From NCBI GenBank assembly GCA_009602725.1, contig WELB01000019.1, positions 275,705 to 339,704 on the forward strand: a stretch of DNA of 64,000 nt. The letters run 5' to 3'. The translations under genes were made by a program, and so were the position numbers. The notes beneath the pieces are model-generated. The model saw nothing but the letters and a program-made list of their open reading frames with translations, was not told the DNA's origin and made no database searches. Origin of the DNA: Spirogloea muscicola (taxonomy: Eukaryota > Streptophyta > Zygnematophyceae > Spirogloeales > Spirogloeaceae). Positions 1 through 9,900 of this stretch are shown here, piece after piece; positions within the stretch are counted from its first letter, which is position 1; each line of letters starts with the position of its first letter.

Positions 1-2585
1 GCGGCTGCGGCGACGGCGGCGGCGGCGGCGACGGCGGCGACGGCGGCTGGGTATCGGTCAAGAAGCGGCTGCTGGAGAAGGACCTGCCGCCGCCATCGCC
101 GGTGCCAGTGCCGCCGCTGGTGGCAGTCAAGGTGGAGGACAAGGCGGCCGCAGCGGCCATCCCGCCGCCGCCGGCGGCGAGGAAAGCGCCGCCGCCGCCG
201 CCGTCCGCGGCGCAGATGCGCGTCCTGCGCGCCATCGCAGAGGGCCGGTCCGTCTTCGTGACCGGCTCCGCCGGCACCGGCAAGTCCTTCCTGCTGGCGC
301 ACGTGCTCGCCACGCTCCGCTCCGCCGCCATGTACGGCCCCGACGCCGTCTTCGTCACCGCCTCCACCGGCCTCGCCGCCTGCAACATCGGCGGCACGAC
401 GCTGGTGAGGCACCACGGCCTGCCTTGGCCCTACATTACCGCTTTTCCCACGTCCATACCGATGTATTCCTCGACAAATCTGATGATGTGCATGATTCTG
501 CCAGATGTCTGCCAGATAGCTTCTCAAGAGCCTTAATAATCAAGTAGTCAATAGTAGTTGATTGATCACTTGAACAACAATCATTAGCCAGTAATGCTTG
601 ATAGTTCAATTAGCCAAACTTTCGAGACGACATCTTGTGTCCTCCTGCTACTTGCCCTGCTCCGTCCAAGCCCTGCTTACACATTCACGGGTCAGGAGAA
701 AGTGACCACATGACACCTGGCAGAGCCCCTGTGACCATGTACAGGTGCCGCTCGAAGCTTGTGCTCACAACGCGCCACGCGGCAATGCCTTGCTGCGACG
801 CTGCAGCACTCCTTTGCCGGGATCGGCCTGGGGAGGGAGTCGGCGGCGGACCTCACGAGCCGCATCATGGGCCGCCGGGAGGCGCGCTTGCGGTGGCTTC
901 GGGCCAAGGCGCTGATCCTGGACGAGGTCAGCATGGTGGACGGCGACCTCTTCGACAAGATCGTGAGCTGCCGTCCCCGGCACCGATGCCCCTGCTGCCA
1001 GCACCTGCTGCCAGCACCTCTTGAGACAGAGTGTGGGATGCAGCTCATAGCGTCACTGTACTTCATTAAGTTTGTGGTCACTGCTACCAACACCACCATG
1101 CTGGTGTAGGATAACTTTGAGTAGTCGGCCCACTAGACAACCAATAATCTAAGCAAGTGCCATGAGGGAATGCTACTGCTTGTGCCTGAGACTCTACATG
1201 CACAGTGATCTTTGGCCAGCAACTTAGCTTACCCGGCATGCTCGGAGCTTCAGAGCTTGGATGCACGAGGTCACCCAATCTCTTGATTGCACTTATTGCA
1301 GGAGAAGATTGCCCGCAACCTGAAGCAGAGCGAGAAGCCGTTTGGCGGTATGCAGCTGGTCGTGACCGGCGACTTCTACCAGCTCCCACCTGGTGAGCCT
1401 CGGCCCAAGCAACTCATGCTTACGACGCTCAACTGCATGTTGTTGCGGACAGGCGTGCCATGTTTGCATGACACATGCGATTGCTCCGGTGGCAGTGAAG
1501 GAGGGGGGCCAGCCGCAGAGGTTCGCGTTCGAGGCCGAGAGCTGGGGGCGGTGCATGGGCATGCAGCTGGAGCTGCGGCACGTGTTCCGCCAGGCCGACC
1601 GAGACTTTGTGGGCCTTCTCAACGAGCTGCGGCAGGGCCGGTGCTCCGCCGGGACGCTTCGGCGGCTCCAGGCTCGCAGCGGCGACGCCCAGCTGGCGTC
1701 AGCGCAGGGTGGCGACGGCATTGAGCCGACACGGCTGTACCCGCACAAGGTGGACGTGGCGCGCGAGAACCTCGGGCGACTGCAGCAGCTGAGTGGCGAG
1801 GAGCTCACCTTCGTGGCCATGGACATTGGCGGCGGGGAGCACCAGCGGAAGCTGCTGGATTCGACACAGGCGGCGCGCGAGGTCCGGCTCCGTGTCGGCG
1901 CGCAGGTGATGCTGGTCAAGAACCTGGACCAAGGCGCTGGCCTGGTGAACGGCGCACGTGGCGTCGTGGAGGCCTTTGTCACGCCTGTCAGCATTGCGAG
2001 CCTCGGGGAGAATGCACCGCATGCACGGCAGATCAGCGCATCAGGGCGGTGGCCGAGCGTCCGCTTTGCGTGCCTCGGCGGCTCCCCACAGGTCGTCGGC
2101 CCTGAGAGCTGGAGCATCAACGAGGGCCCCAAGGTGCTCGCCAAGCGCGTCCAGGTGCCGCTGGCGCTCGGCTGGGCGCTCAGCGTGCACAAGTGCCAAG
2201 GCATGACGCTGGACCGCGTGGAGACGGACCTCAGCAAGGCGTTTGACGATGGCATGGTGTATGTTGCGCTGTCGCGCGTCCGCTCACTTGAGGGTCTTGT
2301 CCTCTCAGGTGCGCCGACTCTTGGCACTCCCCTGGAAGGCCTCCCTTACCCTGATCTGCACTATAAGTCTATGTACTACTGTTCACTAACTCTGGTGGCA
2401 AGTGTGGCATGACAAGCATCATCAACCAATGCTGCAAAGTAAAATTAAGCTCTGTACAAAGGAACTCATGTACACATGTCCGTCATGCTGCAGGCTTTGA
2501 CCCACGGAGAATCAAAGTCAACCCAAAGGTTGCCAGCTTCTACCAGCAAATAGCGTTTGAGAATGCTGACGAGAGCCCACCATGA
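1..2585 (+). CDS. PIF1: PIF1-family 5'-3' DNA helicase, 5' end outside window
   Basis: ATP-dependent superfamily 1B helicase of the PIF1/RRM3 group, which acts in telomere, G-quadruplex and mitochondrial DNA maintenance. Exons <1-404, 807-962, 1302-1392, 1496-2308, 2494-2585 join in phase with GT-AG ends. Visible motifs: Walker A GSAGTGKSF, motif Ia TASTGLAAC, HSFAGIGLG at the first junction, Walker B LILDEVSMVD, motif III VVTGDFYQLPP, and late motifs WALSVHKCQGMTLD and VYVALSRVRSLEGL. It ends in the family-typical LSGFDP..I..NPKV..FY. The start of the window reads in frame as a Gly/Asp-rich then Pro/Ala-rich leader, so the initiator and any targeting peptide lie upstream. The C-terminus is complete (stop 2583-2585). 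Family call is secure; nuclear versus organellar location cannot be told. Confidence 0.95.
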
Positions 2586-3064
2586 CATCCAACAATGACA
2601 CTTTCTATTGATCCTTTCATAACCCAGCATCTGCATGAGCCTGCACACTGTGCAGTCGAGTGAGGAACACAAAATTGTCGCTGCTAGCAACAGCCTGCAG
2701 ATACTTATGTGGAGGATTGCTCGTGCAAGTTCCTGAGGAGGAAATATGAAGCCCCAGGACACGGAGTTTGCTGAGATATGAGCATGTGTCGTGCCATATG
2801 GCGTCGGCTGCCAGATGACGTCGATAAGTTGAATTAGCATGAAAGTAGTTGATAAATTATCCCGCACGTGCTCGGCAGAGTCAAACCAACAAGAGTACAA
2901 GAAGACTTGGCGATACTTTGATGATATACTTGTGCAGAAAACAAGACAGAACAGCACATAAGGAATGGCGGTCGCGTTTATCTGAGAGTCAGAGTTTTTT
3001 TTTTTTTTGAAAGGGGCAATCTTATTTCTTATGTGTGCAGGCATCTTCTCAGGAAACTTGCCCC
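2586..3064. other. Intergenic stretch with no recognisable gene
   Basis: Between the PIF1 stop and the zinc-knuckle remnant I see no conserved coding segment on either strand. A T-run lies near 2996-3009. The PIF1 3' UTR must fall here, but no clear polyadenylation signal stands out. Confidence 0.5.
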
Positions 3065-3227
3065 AACATTGCTGCTCTACATGCCCAAGTTTAGAACAAA
3101 ATGCACATGTAGATCCTGTAGTCTGGTGACTCTGGGTACAATCTCTTTGGATGTGCCCCTTCTTACCACATCTGTGGCACTCTATAGCTGAACTTTCTAC
3201 TGGGCGTGCAGCTGCTGGATAGGCCAC
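3065..3227 (-). mobile_element. Gag-like double zinc-knuckle fossil
   Basis: A minus-strand reading frame carries two CX2CX4HX4C knuckles, CHRCGKKGHIQRDC and CAFCSKLGHVEQQC, followed by a Lys-rich stretch. This is the nucleocapsid pattern of LTR retrotransposon Gag proteins (Copia or Gypsy). It is a short relic; no protease, RT or LTRs were recognised beside it. A cellular CCHC protein is the alternative. It lies directly beside a cytosine methyltransferase fragment. Confidence 0.55.
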
Positions 3228-3310
3228 AAAGGCCTTTTTTCGTACCTCCTGCCTTGTCGTGTGACGAGGCAGTCATCTTCTTGTCAGGGGTGCCCTGAGA
3301 GCCTGCAAAG

Positions 3311-3955
3311 GTCAGTCATATCAAAGTTGCCCGTTACTTTTACATTGATAATGAGCCGTGAGGCGGCCAAGCGTCACCTGAACTTGATGATTAGTCAGTA
3401 TCCTCTATTGATGACTGACACTACATTTCTGGAGTGGGGTTGTTTTCTTCCTCAGGACATTCGCGAGGCAGCAGTCAGCCCAGCGCTGAATCGTCTGCCT
3501 CCAGTAGATCTAGTCCTAGCCGGTTTTCCCTGTCAAGGGTTTAGCCCAATAGGATTAGGCAAGGGTTTTAGTCATCCGGACACAGCCCTGTTCAAGCCTT
3601 TGATGAAGTCCAGTACCTAGTGATGCATCTGAAGAGGAAAAGCAGCTAGGTACTGGACTTCATCAAAGGCTTGAACAGGGCTGTGTCCGGATGACTAAAA
3701 CCCTTGCCTAATCCTATTGGGCTAAACCCTTGACAGGGAAAACCGGCTAGGACTAGATCTACTGGAGGCAGACGATTCAGCGCTGGGCTGACTGCTGCCT
3801 CGCGAATGTCCTGAGGAAGAAAACAATCCCACTCCAGAAATGTAGTGTCAGTCATCAATAGAGGATACTGACTAATCAGCAAGTTTAGGTGACGCTTGGC
3901 CGCCTCACGGCTCATTATCAATGTAAAAGTAACGGCAACTTTGATATGACTGGCC
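3311..3955. repeat. Near-perfect palindrome of a methyltransferase fragment
   Basis: About 310 bp (3311-3620) recurs as its reverse complement at 3646-3955, with a spacer of only about 25 bp. Each arm reads outward from the centre as the tail of the same protein fragment, with a few substitutions between arms. Arm identity is high enough to suggest a recent inverted duplication or ongoing conversion. Confidence 0.9.
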
Positions 3956-4005
3956 ATTGCGGCTCTAAACCCGTTGGCGGTACCACCAAACAGTTCAACC
4001 AACAC
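3646..4005 (-). pseudogene. C5-cytosine DNA methyltransferase fragment (N-terminal motifs)
   Basis: The frame shows a motif I-like LVELFGGTANGFRAAM and the motif IV catalytic loop LVLAGFPCQGFS with the Cys nucleophile, then GKGFSHPD. Later motifs (VI, VIII, IX/X) are absent, so only about the first 120 residues are present. The other palindrome arm (3311-3620, +) repeats the same part but lacks the motif I end. DNA methyltransferases carried by retrotransposons are known in charophyte algae and dinoflagellates, and the neighbouring zinc-knuckle remnant fits such an origin, but a piece of a host DNMT cannot be excluded. Confidence 0.75.
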
Positions 4006-4099
4006 GATACCCTGCTAGCTTTAGAATCAAGGATACTGCGTGCAGCCACCTCCGCGTCCGAGTCAGCACCGACGCGAATCGACCACCGACGGGACGGCG

Positions 4100-4245
4100 C
4101 ACGACATGCCACACTCTTCTGCACTCTCCAGCTTCTCGCGAGCATCAAGAGAGCCAGGGGTTCATGGCCAACAAGTTTGGACCCTCAGAGGCTCTTTTGC
4201 ACCTGCCTACTCCGTCTTTACATGGTAGCTGGTTTAGGGTGTTCT
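4100..4245 (+). repeat. Left copy of a duplicated segment (partner 17925-18070)
   Basis: A sequence running from near CACTCTTCTGCACTCTCCAG to the region of GTAGCTGGTTTAGGG matches 17925-18070 in the same orientation at roughly 80-85 percent by eye. It is the outer part of the direct duplication that also includes the ETFA 3' end (about 4655-5735 and 18326-19287). Confidence 0.7.
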
Positions 4246-4269
4246 TAGCCCTAAACCGCCGCCGGGTCG

Positions 4270-4440
4270 TTGGCCCAGGTGTATCGCATGCGCCTGGCCG
4301 TCTCGCTGCAGAGGTCCATGGCCCGTGCGCTGCACCTGCGTGCTGGCCGAGCCCTTGCTGCTGCCTCTGGCTCTGGCCAGGGGACATACTTCCAGGAGCA
4401 TAGCCTCTCCGACCTGCGCCTGCTTAGCAGGGGTTACTGA
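4270..4440 (+). mobile_element. Probable LINE ORF C-terminal fragment
   Basis: Encodes LAQVYRMRLAVSLQRSMARA followed by LHLRAGRALAAA and ends SLSDLRLLSRGY-stop. The same C-terminus recurs on the minus strand at 14354-14647 and 15542-16063, and in diverged form near 16560-16695 and 18120-18175. The longer copies resemble the C-terminal end of restriction-like-endonuclease non-LTR retrotransposon proteins, which often finish with an 'SV.LQR..A..L..R' helix. The element family is inferred. Confidence 0.5.
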
Positions 4441-4529
4441 GTGGTTAGTAGCTGCTTTGTTTTTTCTTGTGTGCTTGTCATTTCTGCTGCTTCGCCTTAG
4501 GGCTTCGCCTGGCTTCCCCCCCCCTCTTC

Positions 4530-4605
4530 TTGTACTCTGTTCATTCTTTTTTGGGCTGGCTGTTCCAGCCCATATTCTCAATGGGCGAGCCCTTCTTCTT
4601 AGCTT
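4530..4605 (+). repeat. Hairpin mini-repeat (HMR), copy
   Basis: Member of a dispersed ~60-bp family: ATTCTTTTTTGGGCTGG, a 3-5 nt loop, CCAGCCC, then about 12 variable bases and AATGGGCGAGCCC. The core GGGCTGGC/GCCAGCCC forms a 7-8 bp stem. It lies just downstream of the LINE-type fragment. Confidence 0.85.
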
Positions 4606-4654
4606 CCTGGCTGGCTTGTTCAAGGTCTTTTTAGTCAGTACTTAAATCCTAGCT

Positions 4655-5746
4655 CCAGTAAAAACAGCAGTTGTCCAATACTTAGCAGGCTCGATTATAT
4701 AAGGAGAGTGTCAAAGGTTGGAACTACTGTCAGCAACGTCACTGCAGAACCATGCAGGAATACACATTGACCGCAATTTGTTGTACCCTGAGAAAATGAT
4801 GTGGCAACTGGGAAAGTTGTCATATTTGAGAGTTTCGCGGAATCTGAAGACTATATACACTTCTAGTCTCAAGAACGAGGAAATGATGGCAGTAGAAGAG
4901 TCAGCAGTCAAGCTTTGCCAGGGACCTTGGCTGTCAGCTCCGGCAAAATCTTGAACAAGTCCCCCGCCAGTTCATAATTGGCTACCTGTAACACAGCATT
5001 AAAAGAAAGGGCTCGCCCATTGAGGATAGGGGCTGGAAAAGCCAGCCCAAAAAAGAATGAACAAAGGACTAATTTACAGCGTGATTTTGAGCAATGGCAT
5101 CTCAATAGGTACTCATAGAAGAGCCAGTCGAGCCCCACAGAAAGCAGGCCTTCTGCCTGCATCTAACAATCTGCATCCAACAATGATCCAGTGCCCACCT
5201 GGAAGATAGGAGCATAGGAGCGAGTAACAGGGACCCAGTGCCCACCTGGAAGATAGGAGCATCGGGGTCCTTGTTGATTGCTACAATTGTCTTGGAGTCC
5301 TTCATGCCTGCGAGGTGCTGGATGGCTCCCAAGATTCCAATAGCTGTGTACAGCTCGGAAGCCACCACCTTGACCGTCTGCCCTACCTGTCAAGTGGTCA
5401 CTTGGTAGGAACATTAGCTGCGTGAGTGGGCCAGCTCTGCTTCTAAAACAGATGACTCAGAGGAGCTAGTATCAGGCCGACTCAAGTCTCGCGCATCGTG
5501 CATAGCTAAGATCCTACTAGCAGGATAGCTTCAAGGACACCTCTGTTGTACACATGTGGCCAGAATGTGGATGCAGGAGTCAGCACTCTTTGCAGCAGGC
5601 ATGCAGAGGCCCCCTGACGCCCCAAAATACTGTCTTGATTTCGCCTTGTGCTAAGGTTGCAAAGCTTGGCTCTGCACTATCGGGCTACTGGGCTACCTGG
5701 AGGTCATTAGGCACGAAGCCTGCATCCACTGCTGCTCGTGACGCTG
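4655..5746 (-). pseudogene. Duplicated 3' end of ETFA
   Basis: Matches 18326-19287 in the same orientation. It holds counterparts of the last three ETFA exons: ASRAAVDAGFVPNDLQ (about 5745-5698), the exon with [20 protein letters not shown] (about 5390-5250), and the terminal VANYELAGDLFKILPELTAK exon (about 4990-4914). Homology stops inside the first of these exons at about 5735, so no start or FAD-domain front half exists. An extra ~47-bp internal repeat around the PIFQ splice donor and a 62-bp hairpin repeat in the last intron distinguish it from the gene. It is probably unexpressed as ETFA. Confidence 0.9.
5002..5063 (-). repeat. HMR inserted in the ETFA-copy intron, with empty site known
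   Basis: Reverse-orientation hairpin mini-repeat. The paralogous intron at 18650-18680 reads CAGCATTA-GGG-AAGGACT where this copy reads CAGCATTA, 62 bp of repeat, then AAGGACT. The comparison marks the insert boundaries and shows no clear target-site duplication. It is the only copy with a directly visible unoccupied site. Confidence 0.9.
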
Positions 5747-5839
5747 CAGCCTGTTTGCTGCTACTCCAATCGGCGGCCCACGCTGCCGCCGCTTGTAGCC
5801 AAGACCTCCGCCTCTTATGTGACACACTCACTGCAACTT

Positions 5840-5960
5840 GCAGCCTTCTTGATGAGGTGCGGCGTGTCAAGGTGGAGCCCTTTACTGCAGCACGCTGCCA
5901 TTGCTGCCAGTGGAGGGCTCCACCTTCAGATGCCGTACCTCATTGAGAAAGCTGCAAGTT
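5840..5960. repeat. Short palindrome of a family A piece
   Basis: CCTTCTTGATGAGGTGCGGC and the following GTGGAGCCC are mirrored at about 5910-5955 as GGGCTCCACC...TACCTCATTGAGAAAG. The arms (~40 bp) encode the LLDEVRR..VEPF segment found at the start of the family A tail exon at 11484. Confidence 0.7.
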
Positions 5961-6239
5961 CCTAGAAGGAGGTGTGCCACGTTGGAGGCAATGGTCTAAG
6001 CTACAAACGAAAGCGGCCGCTGATATTAACAGAGCGGCTGTTAATGCCAGCCAGATGCATACAGGTGTTCATGATGGAGCCACCAGGCTAGGCAGTCAGG
6101 GCGCTCTTCGTACCCCCGTGTCAGCAGTAGAAAGTCAGATGAGCCGAGGGGAGGAAGAGCAACCCCGCTGCGCAAGCCAGAGGCTGCTGCAAGGGCGCGA
6201 CCGGCTCGGTGGTGCTACAAGCAGTGGCAGCGTGGGCGG

Positions 6240-6800
6240 GTGATAGACAGCGTGCTGCAGCGGCGGTCAGTCTCTGATCTTTCCACCATGCGAAGGTGGT
6301 CGTTGTGCAAGGCAACGAGAGCTAAGCATCAAGTTGAGCTTTTTGGCTATGGCGCGCAAGGTCCTGTGCATGTCCTCAATAATGGCTCTGCCATGCGCTC
6401 CAGTTGGAAGAGAATGCCAGCAGGCAGCCCGCTCTCTCAGCGCCAGTCGCTGGAAGTACGGTATTGCAGGACTTGCTGGAGTATCAGCAGTGGCCGCAGC
6501 TGTGCCCCTTGGCCGTGGCCCTTGCAGGCGATGGGCTTCGCTTGTGCTTGCCCTTGCCTGGAGGCGGGCTTGGCCGCAGGTAGGCGTCATGCAGTCCGTT
6601 GCGTGGCAGTTGAGGTTGCAGCGGCGACGCATCCTGTTGAGCTGTTTGGCCTCGAAGGCCTTGTGGATGTTTGTAAAGACGGCAACTTTTCCTTTGCAAT
6701 TGTGCTCCACAGGGAAGAGTCGCCAGCGGGCAGCCAGCTGCTGTGCCAGCACCATTCGCTTGAATGTACAGTGTTGCAGGATTTCTTGAAGAAAGCGCGG
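6240..6800 (-). repeat. Two diverged family A core fragments, minus strand
   Basis: Reverse-complement reading gives pieces such as FPVEHN.KGKVAVFTNIHKAF and PPGKGKHKRSPSPAR..AKGHSCGHC, matching the basic/Cys segment and core of the family A ORF at 11027-12036. Two copies appear in tandem (about 6560-6790 and 6250-6470). Frames are disrupted. A degenerate hairpin mini-repeat follows at about 6805-6850. Confidence 0.6.
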
Positions 6801-6919
6801 CCAGATTGACTGGTGGCTGGGAGAGGCGAGCCCAAAGGAATGGACAAGGTCTGAAGGAGCCGGAAAGCGAAGGACTAGGACTAAGACATCACCGGGGACG
6901 CTCAGTAACCTCTAGTCAG

Positions 6920-7590
6920 TAGATGCAACGGCAGCGGCCGCAGATGTGCCCCTTGGCCATGGCCCAATGGGGTGAAGGCTCCGCTTGCGCTTGTCCTTGC
7001 CCAGCGGCGGCTCAGTCGCAGGATGGCGCCTTTGCTGTCATTGACCTGGCCAGGTATCCCTACAGCAATGCCATGGCCGAGATAGCGGCCACAGCGGCGG
7101 CGGCTACGACGGCAGTGGACGGACGCACGCCTAGGACTGGGCGGTGTTCAAGGGCGGCGAGTGTCGTTGCAAGGAAGGGGCTGTAGTGACGGTAACGCCA
7201 ACAGCAAGCAGACTCTGAAGGAATGATGATTTGCCAAATGTCCAGCTTGCTTATTTGCTTGCTGTTGTTCGCAAGTGTTCCACAAGGTAACAACTGGTTC
7301 TTGTTGCTGGAGGCTTGATCAGTTGAGTTGCTGGAGGCAGGTATGAGCTTGCTCATTGACAAAGTCCGATCAGCAGAAGGCTCGAGAGAGAGTTGAGAGT
7401 AGGTCAGAAAGAAAGTGGCTCTCCCACCACAGGGGGCAAGGGCTGTGAAAAGCCAGCCCGAAAAGATTTGACAGAGGACAGCTTGCCAGATGTCGACCTA
7501 ACCTGACAGCAAATAAATGTCTGAGGAGGACATGTCAGCCCTCCTCCTACCTAAAGCGAACTGCTCATCGCTAAGTACACAGAGCGGCAT
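6920..7590. repeat. Left arm of a large inverted repeat (partner 12030-13190)
   Basis: The segment 7200-7590 is the reverse complement of 12030-12400, including the shared blocks AACAGCAAGCA and GCCTCCAGCAACTCAACTGA (as read at 12270). The segment 6925-7185 pairs with 13185-12960. The right arm carries about 450 bp not present here (12420-12870). A hairpin mini-repeat lies in both arms (7410-7480 and 12135-12196). Confidence 0.75.
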
Positions 7591-7637
7591 TGCTAAGGAT
7601 GAGCGCTTGGAGCTCATCGAGTTCTTTGGAGTCTATA

Positions 7638-7705
7638 GAGAGAAGGCGCGCGGCGCGCATGAAATTGAAAGGGAGGCTAATCCTAGCCTTACAAATGTCC
7701 TGTCA
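7638..7705 (+). repeat. Dispersed repeat B, copy 1
   Basis: AGAGAGAAGGCGCGCGGCGC, then ATGAAATTGAAAGGGAGG and a CCTTACAAATGTCCTG block. Near-identical to 63438-63530 and related to 54170-54235 and 63800-63890. Unrelated to the hairpin repeat. Confidence 0.8.
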
Positions 7706-7861
7706 AGTGGCTAATGAGCTGGCTAAGGAGACACTAACATCCCCATAGGGTCGAAGTCCGCGCCCAGCGGACTGTCGGGTGACCCTCACCCGCCACAATG
7801 TAACGGTTGGAGAAAGTCGAAGACGGCGAGGTCCATGCCGTCCTCGCCATATAAGAGCGAA

Positions 7862-8290
7862 GGGCATGCCTCCTGTGAGGGCGGCCAGGAGGCATGCCCT
7901 TCGCTCTTATATGGTGTGAGGGCCGCCTCGGTCGACACCGCCACGTCAACGCTGTCAGCGTTGACTGGAGTAGGAAGGGCGCCCTGCCCAGGGCCGCCTC
8001 AATAGGTCTGGCATGACAGCATCCTCGCCGCAGTATGACGGCTCGAGACCTGCCTCCGGCGCCACAGAAGCGGCAGCGCCGTCTCTCCAATCTGGGCAGG
8101 AGGCGGGAGGCGGGTCTCGAGCCGTCATACTGCGGCGAGGATGCTGTCATGCCAGACCTGATTGAGGCGGCCCTCCCAGCCGGGCAGGGCGCCCTTCCAA
8201 CTCCAGTCAACGCTGACAGCTTTGACGTGGCGGTGTCGACCGAGGCGATCATCACAGGCGGACAAGAGGCACTCCCTCCGCTGTCATGTG
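7862..8290. repeat. Palindrome of the family A acidic tail
   Basis: Arms of about 180-195 bp (7862-8058 and 8109-8290) are inverted copies separated by about 50 bp. The right arm reads on the plus strand as a protein similar to the acidic tail at 11690-11860 (EPSY.GE.AIMPDLIEAALP). Both arms include the block GACGGCTCGAGACCTGCCTCC on one strand or the other. Confidence 0.85.
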
Positions 8291-8311
8291 GCAAGGACGA
8301 CCTCGCTGTGA

Positions 8312-8790
8312 GGACCTTGCGACCATTCGGAGTTTGTCTTTGTGGAAGTCGCCGAGCGCAAGCATCTTGGTCAGCTGCTTCGCCCCAAAGGCCTTGTGGA
8401 TGTCCACGGACACGGCGTTGCTGTCGCTGTTGTGCTCCACCGGGAACAGGCTCGCCAGCGGCCCTTTTAAAAAGTCCTGCAACACCGTGCACCCGGCCAC
8501 TGGCGCCGAGACGCCTGGCTGCTGGCTGGCGAGCCTGTTCGGCTCCACCGGGAACAGGCTCGCCAGCGGGCAGCCAGCCGTCTCAGCGCCAGTGGCCGGG
8601 TGCACTGTGTTGCACGACTTCTTGAAAGGACCGCTGGCAAGCCTGTTCACAGTGGAGCACAAACAGCGACGGCGAAGCCGTCTTCGTCGACATCCACAAG
8701 GCCTTCGGGGAGAAGCAGCTGACCAAGATGCATGCGCTCGGCGACTCCCACAACGACAAACTCCGAATGATCGACAGGCCTGAGACCGCT
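8312..8790. repeat. Palindrome of the family A core
   Basis: Arms of about 230 bp (8312-8540 and 8552-8790) around an 11-bp centre. The right arm encodes, with interruptions, GAE..G.LASLF.VEH and the DIHKAFGEKQLTKMHALGDS segment; the left arm is its mirror. Arms are about 85-90 percent identical by eye. Confidence 0.85.
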
Positions 8791-8839
8791 CAACCGCTCA
8801 CCGGGGCCTCGCAGAGCCCGCATGTTGTAATTGGCGGCG

Positions 8840-9900
8840 CGGCGCCAGACGGTGTCACCGGCGACGAGGCGGTGATGAAGGCGCTCAGATCGACGGCGAC
8901 ATCGTCCAAGGGCTCGGCGGCGCTGGTGAGAGAGGCGCGCGGGGAGTGCGGGGCTACTAGTGGGCGGGGTGGGCGGGAGGAAGAAGTGAGCTCGTCTGAA
9001 TGGGGCGAGGGCTCTTGGGCTGTTTTTTTTTGGGCTGGCTTGTTCAGCCCCTATCCTCAATGGGCGAGCCCTTCCTTCTTGGGGAAGGCGCGCGCTGGTG
9101 CGCGTGAGTGGACAGGGAGGAGGCCAGCCGAGCCAATGCTGTGGGCAACGAGGGAATGGGGGAGGAGGGTGGCCGCCCGCCCGCCTGCAGTAGCGGCTGT
9201 TGATACCACAAATATGGAGTCTGTATTCAGTGATGAATACACAAATGGATGATGAAAGGGGAGGCCAGATCGGGCATTCAGGCAGCACTCGGGTCTACGT
9301 AAAGCGGAGCTCAGACGAGACGGCGTCAAGTGGACAAGGTGGGACGGGGGCGTGGTGGCGTTCCCAAGGGCTTTCCGGATCCCGGCAGCTGCCACGCCCT
9401 CCCCTTGGTGACGTCCCCGAGGGCGGAGCTGCCCGACCAGCAAAATACAGTCAAACCTGTCTAAGCTTATGCGGTCGGTTGGGGAGATTTGTATAACGAT
9501 ACACAGGTCATATCAATAAACAGGGTACTGCTTAACCCCTGACCCCTGGGGTTAGGGGTTAGGGGTAGGGTTAAGGGTTAGGGGGTTAAGTGTTTAGCGT
9601 GACGTCACGTGACACAGGTCGCACGGTTTGCCGCACGGCCGTCGCACGGCCGTCGCACGGTTGCACGCAGTCGCACGGTGTAGGTATAAGCTTATATTTG
9701 AGGAAAACATATAAAGTATGGAAGTAGAGAGGATACAAGCTTACGCCACTAAACCGACTCGGTTGGCCAGAATTTGGTAACGTTATACAGGATATAAGCT
9801 TATGGAGGATAACCTTAGACAGGTTTGACTGCATAATAGCTTTTTCCCGTGTACAGTATTTCAGCTGCCCAACCACCAGAGATTTTAGAAAAGAATTGCC
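8840..9900. repeat. Left arm of a ~1.1-kb inverted repeat (partner 16110-17280)
   Basis: Blocks GACGGTGTCACCGGCGACGA, the CCGAGCCAATGCTGTGGGCA block, the ATGGAGTCTGTATTCAGTGATG block and GACGTCCCCGAGGGCGG recur in reverse order and orientation at 17260-16185. The left arm contains the pogo-like MITE and a hairpin mini-repeat (9018-9080) that are missing or different on the right, so it is an independently ageing copy. Confidence 0.85.
9448..9831. mobile_element. pogo-like MITE, 384 bp
   Basis: Terminal inverted repeats begin CAGTCAAACCTGTCTAAG and end CTTAGACAGGTTTGACTG, the CAGT...ACC form typical of pogo/Tigger-type Tc1-mariner elements that insert at TA. The inverted partner near 16150-16190 lacks it and reads straight across, giving an empty site. 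It has no transposase ORF. The interior has a degenerate GGGTTAGGGG/TTAAGGG tract (about 9536-9590) and repeated CGCACGG units (about 9620-9680). Confidence 0.85.

Noticed and set aside
4655-5746. A second functional ETFA gene
   Set aside because: Only the last three exons are present; homology begins inside an exon and there is no upstream coding sequence.
9536-9590. TTAGGG-like tract as a chromosome end
   Set aside because: It is degenerate, about 55 bp, and inside a MITE with intact terminal repeats, so not a telomere.
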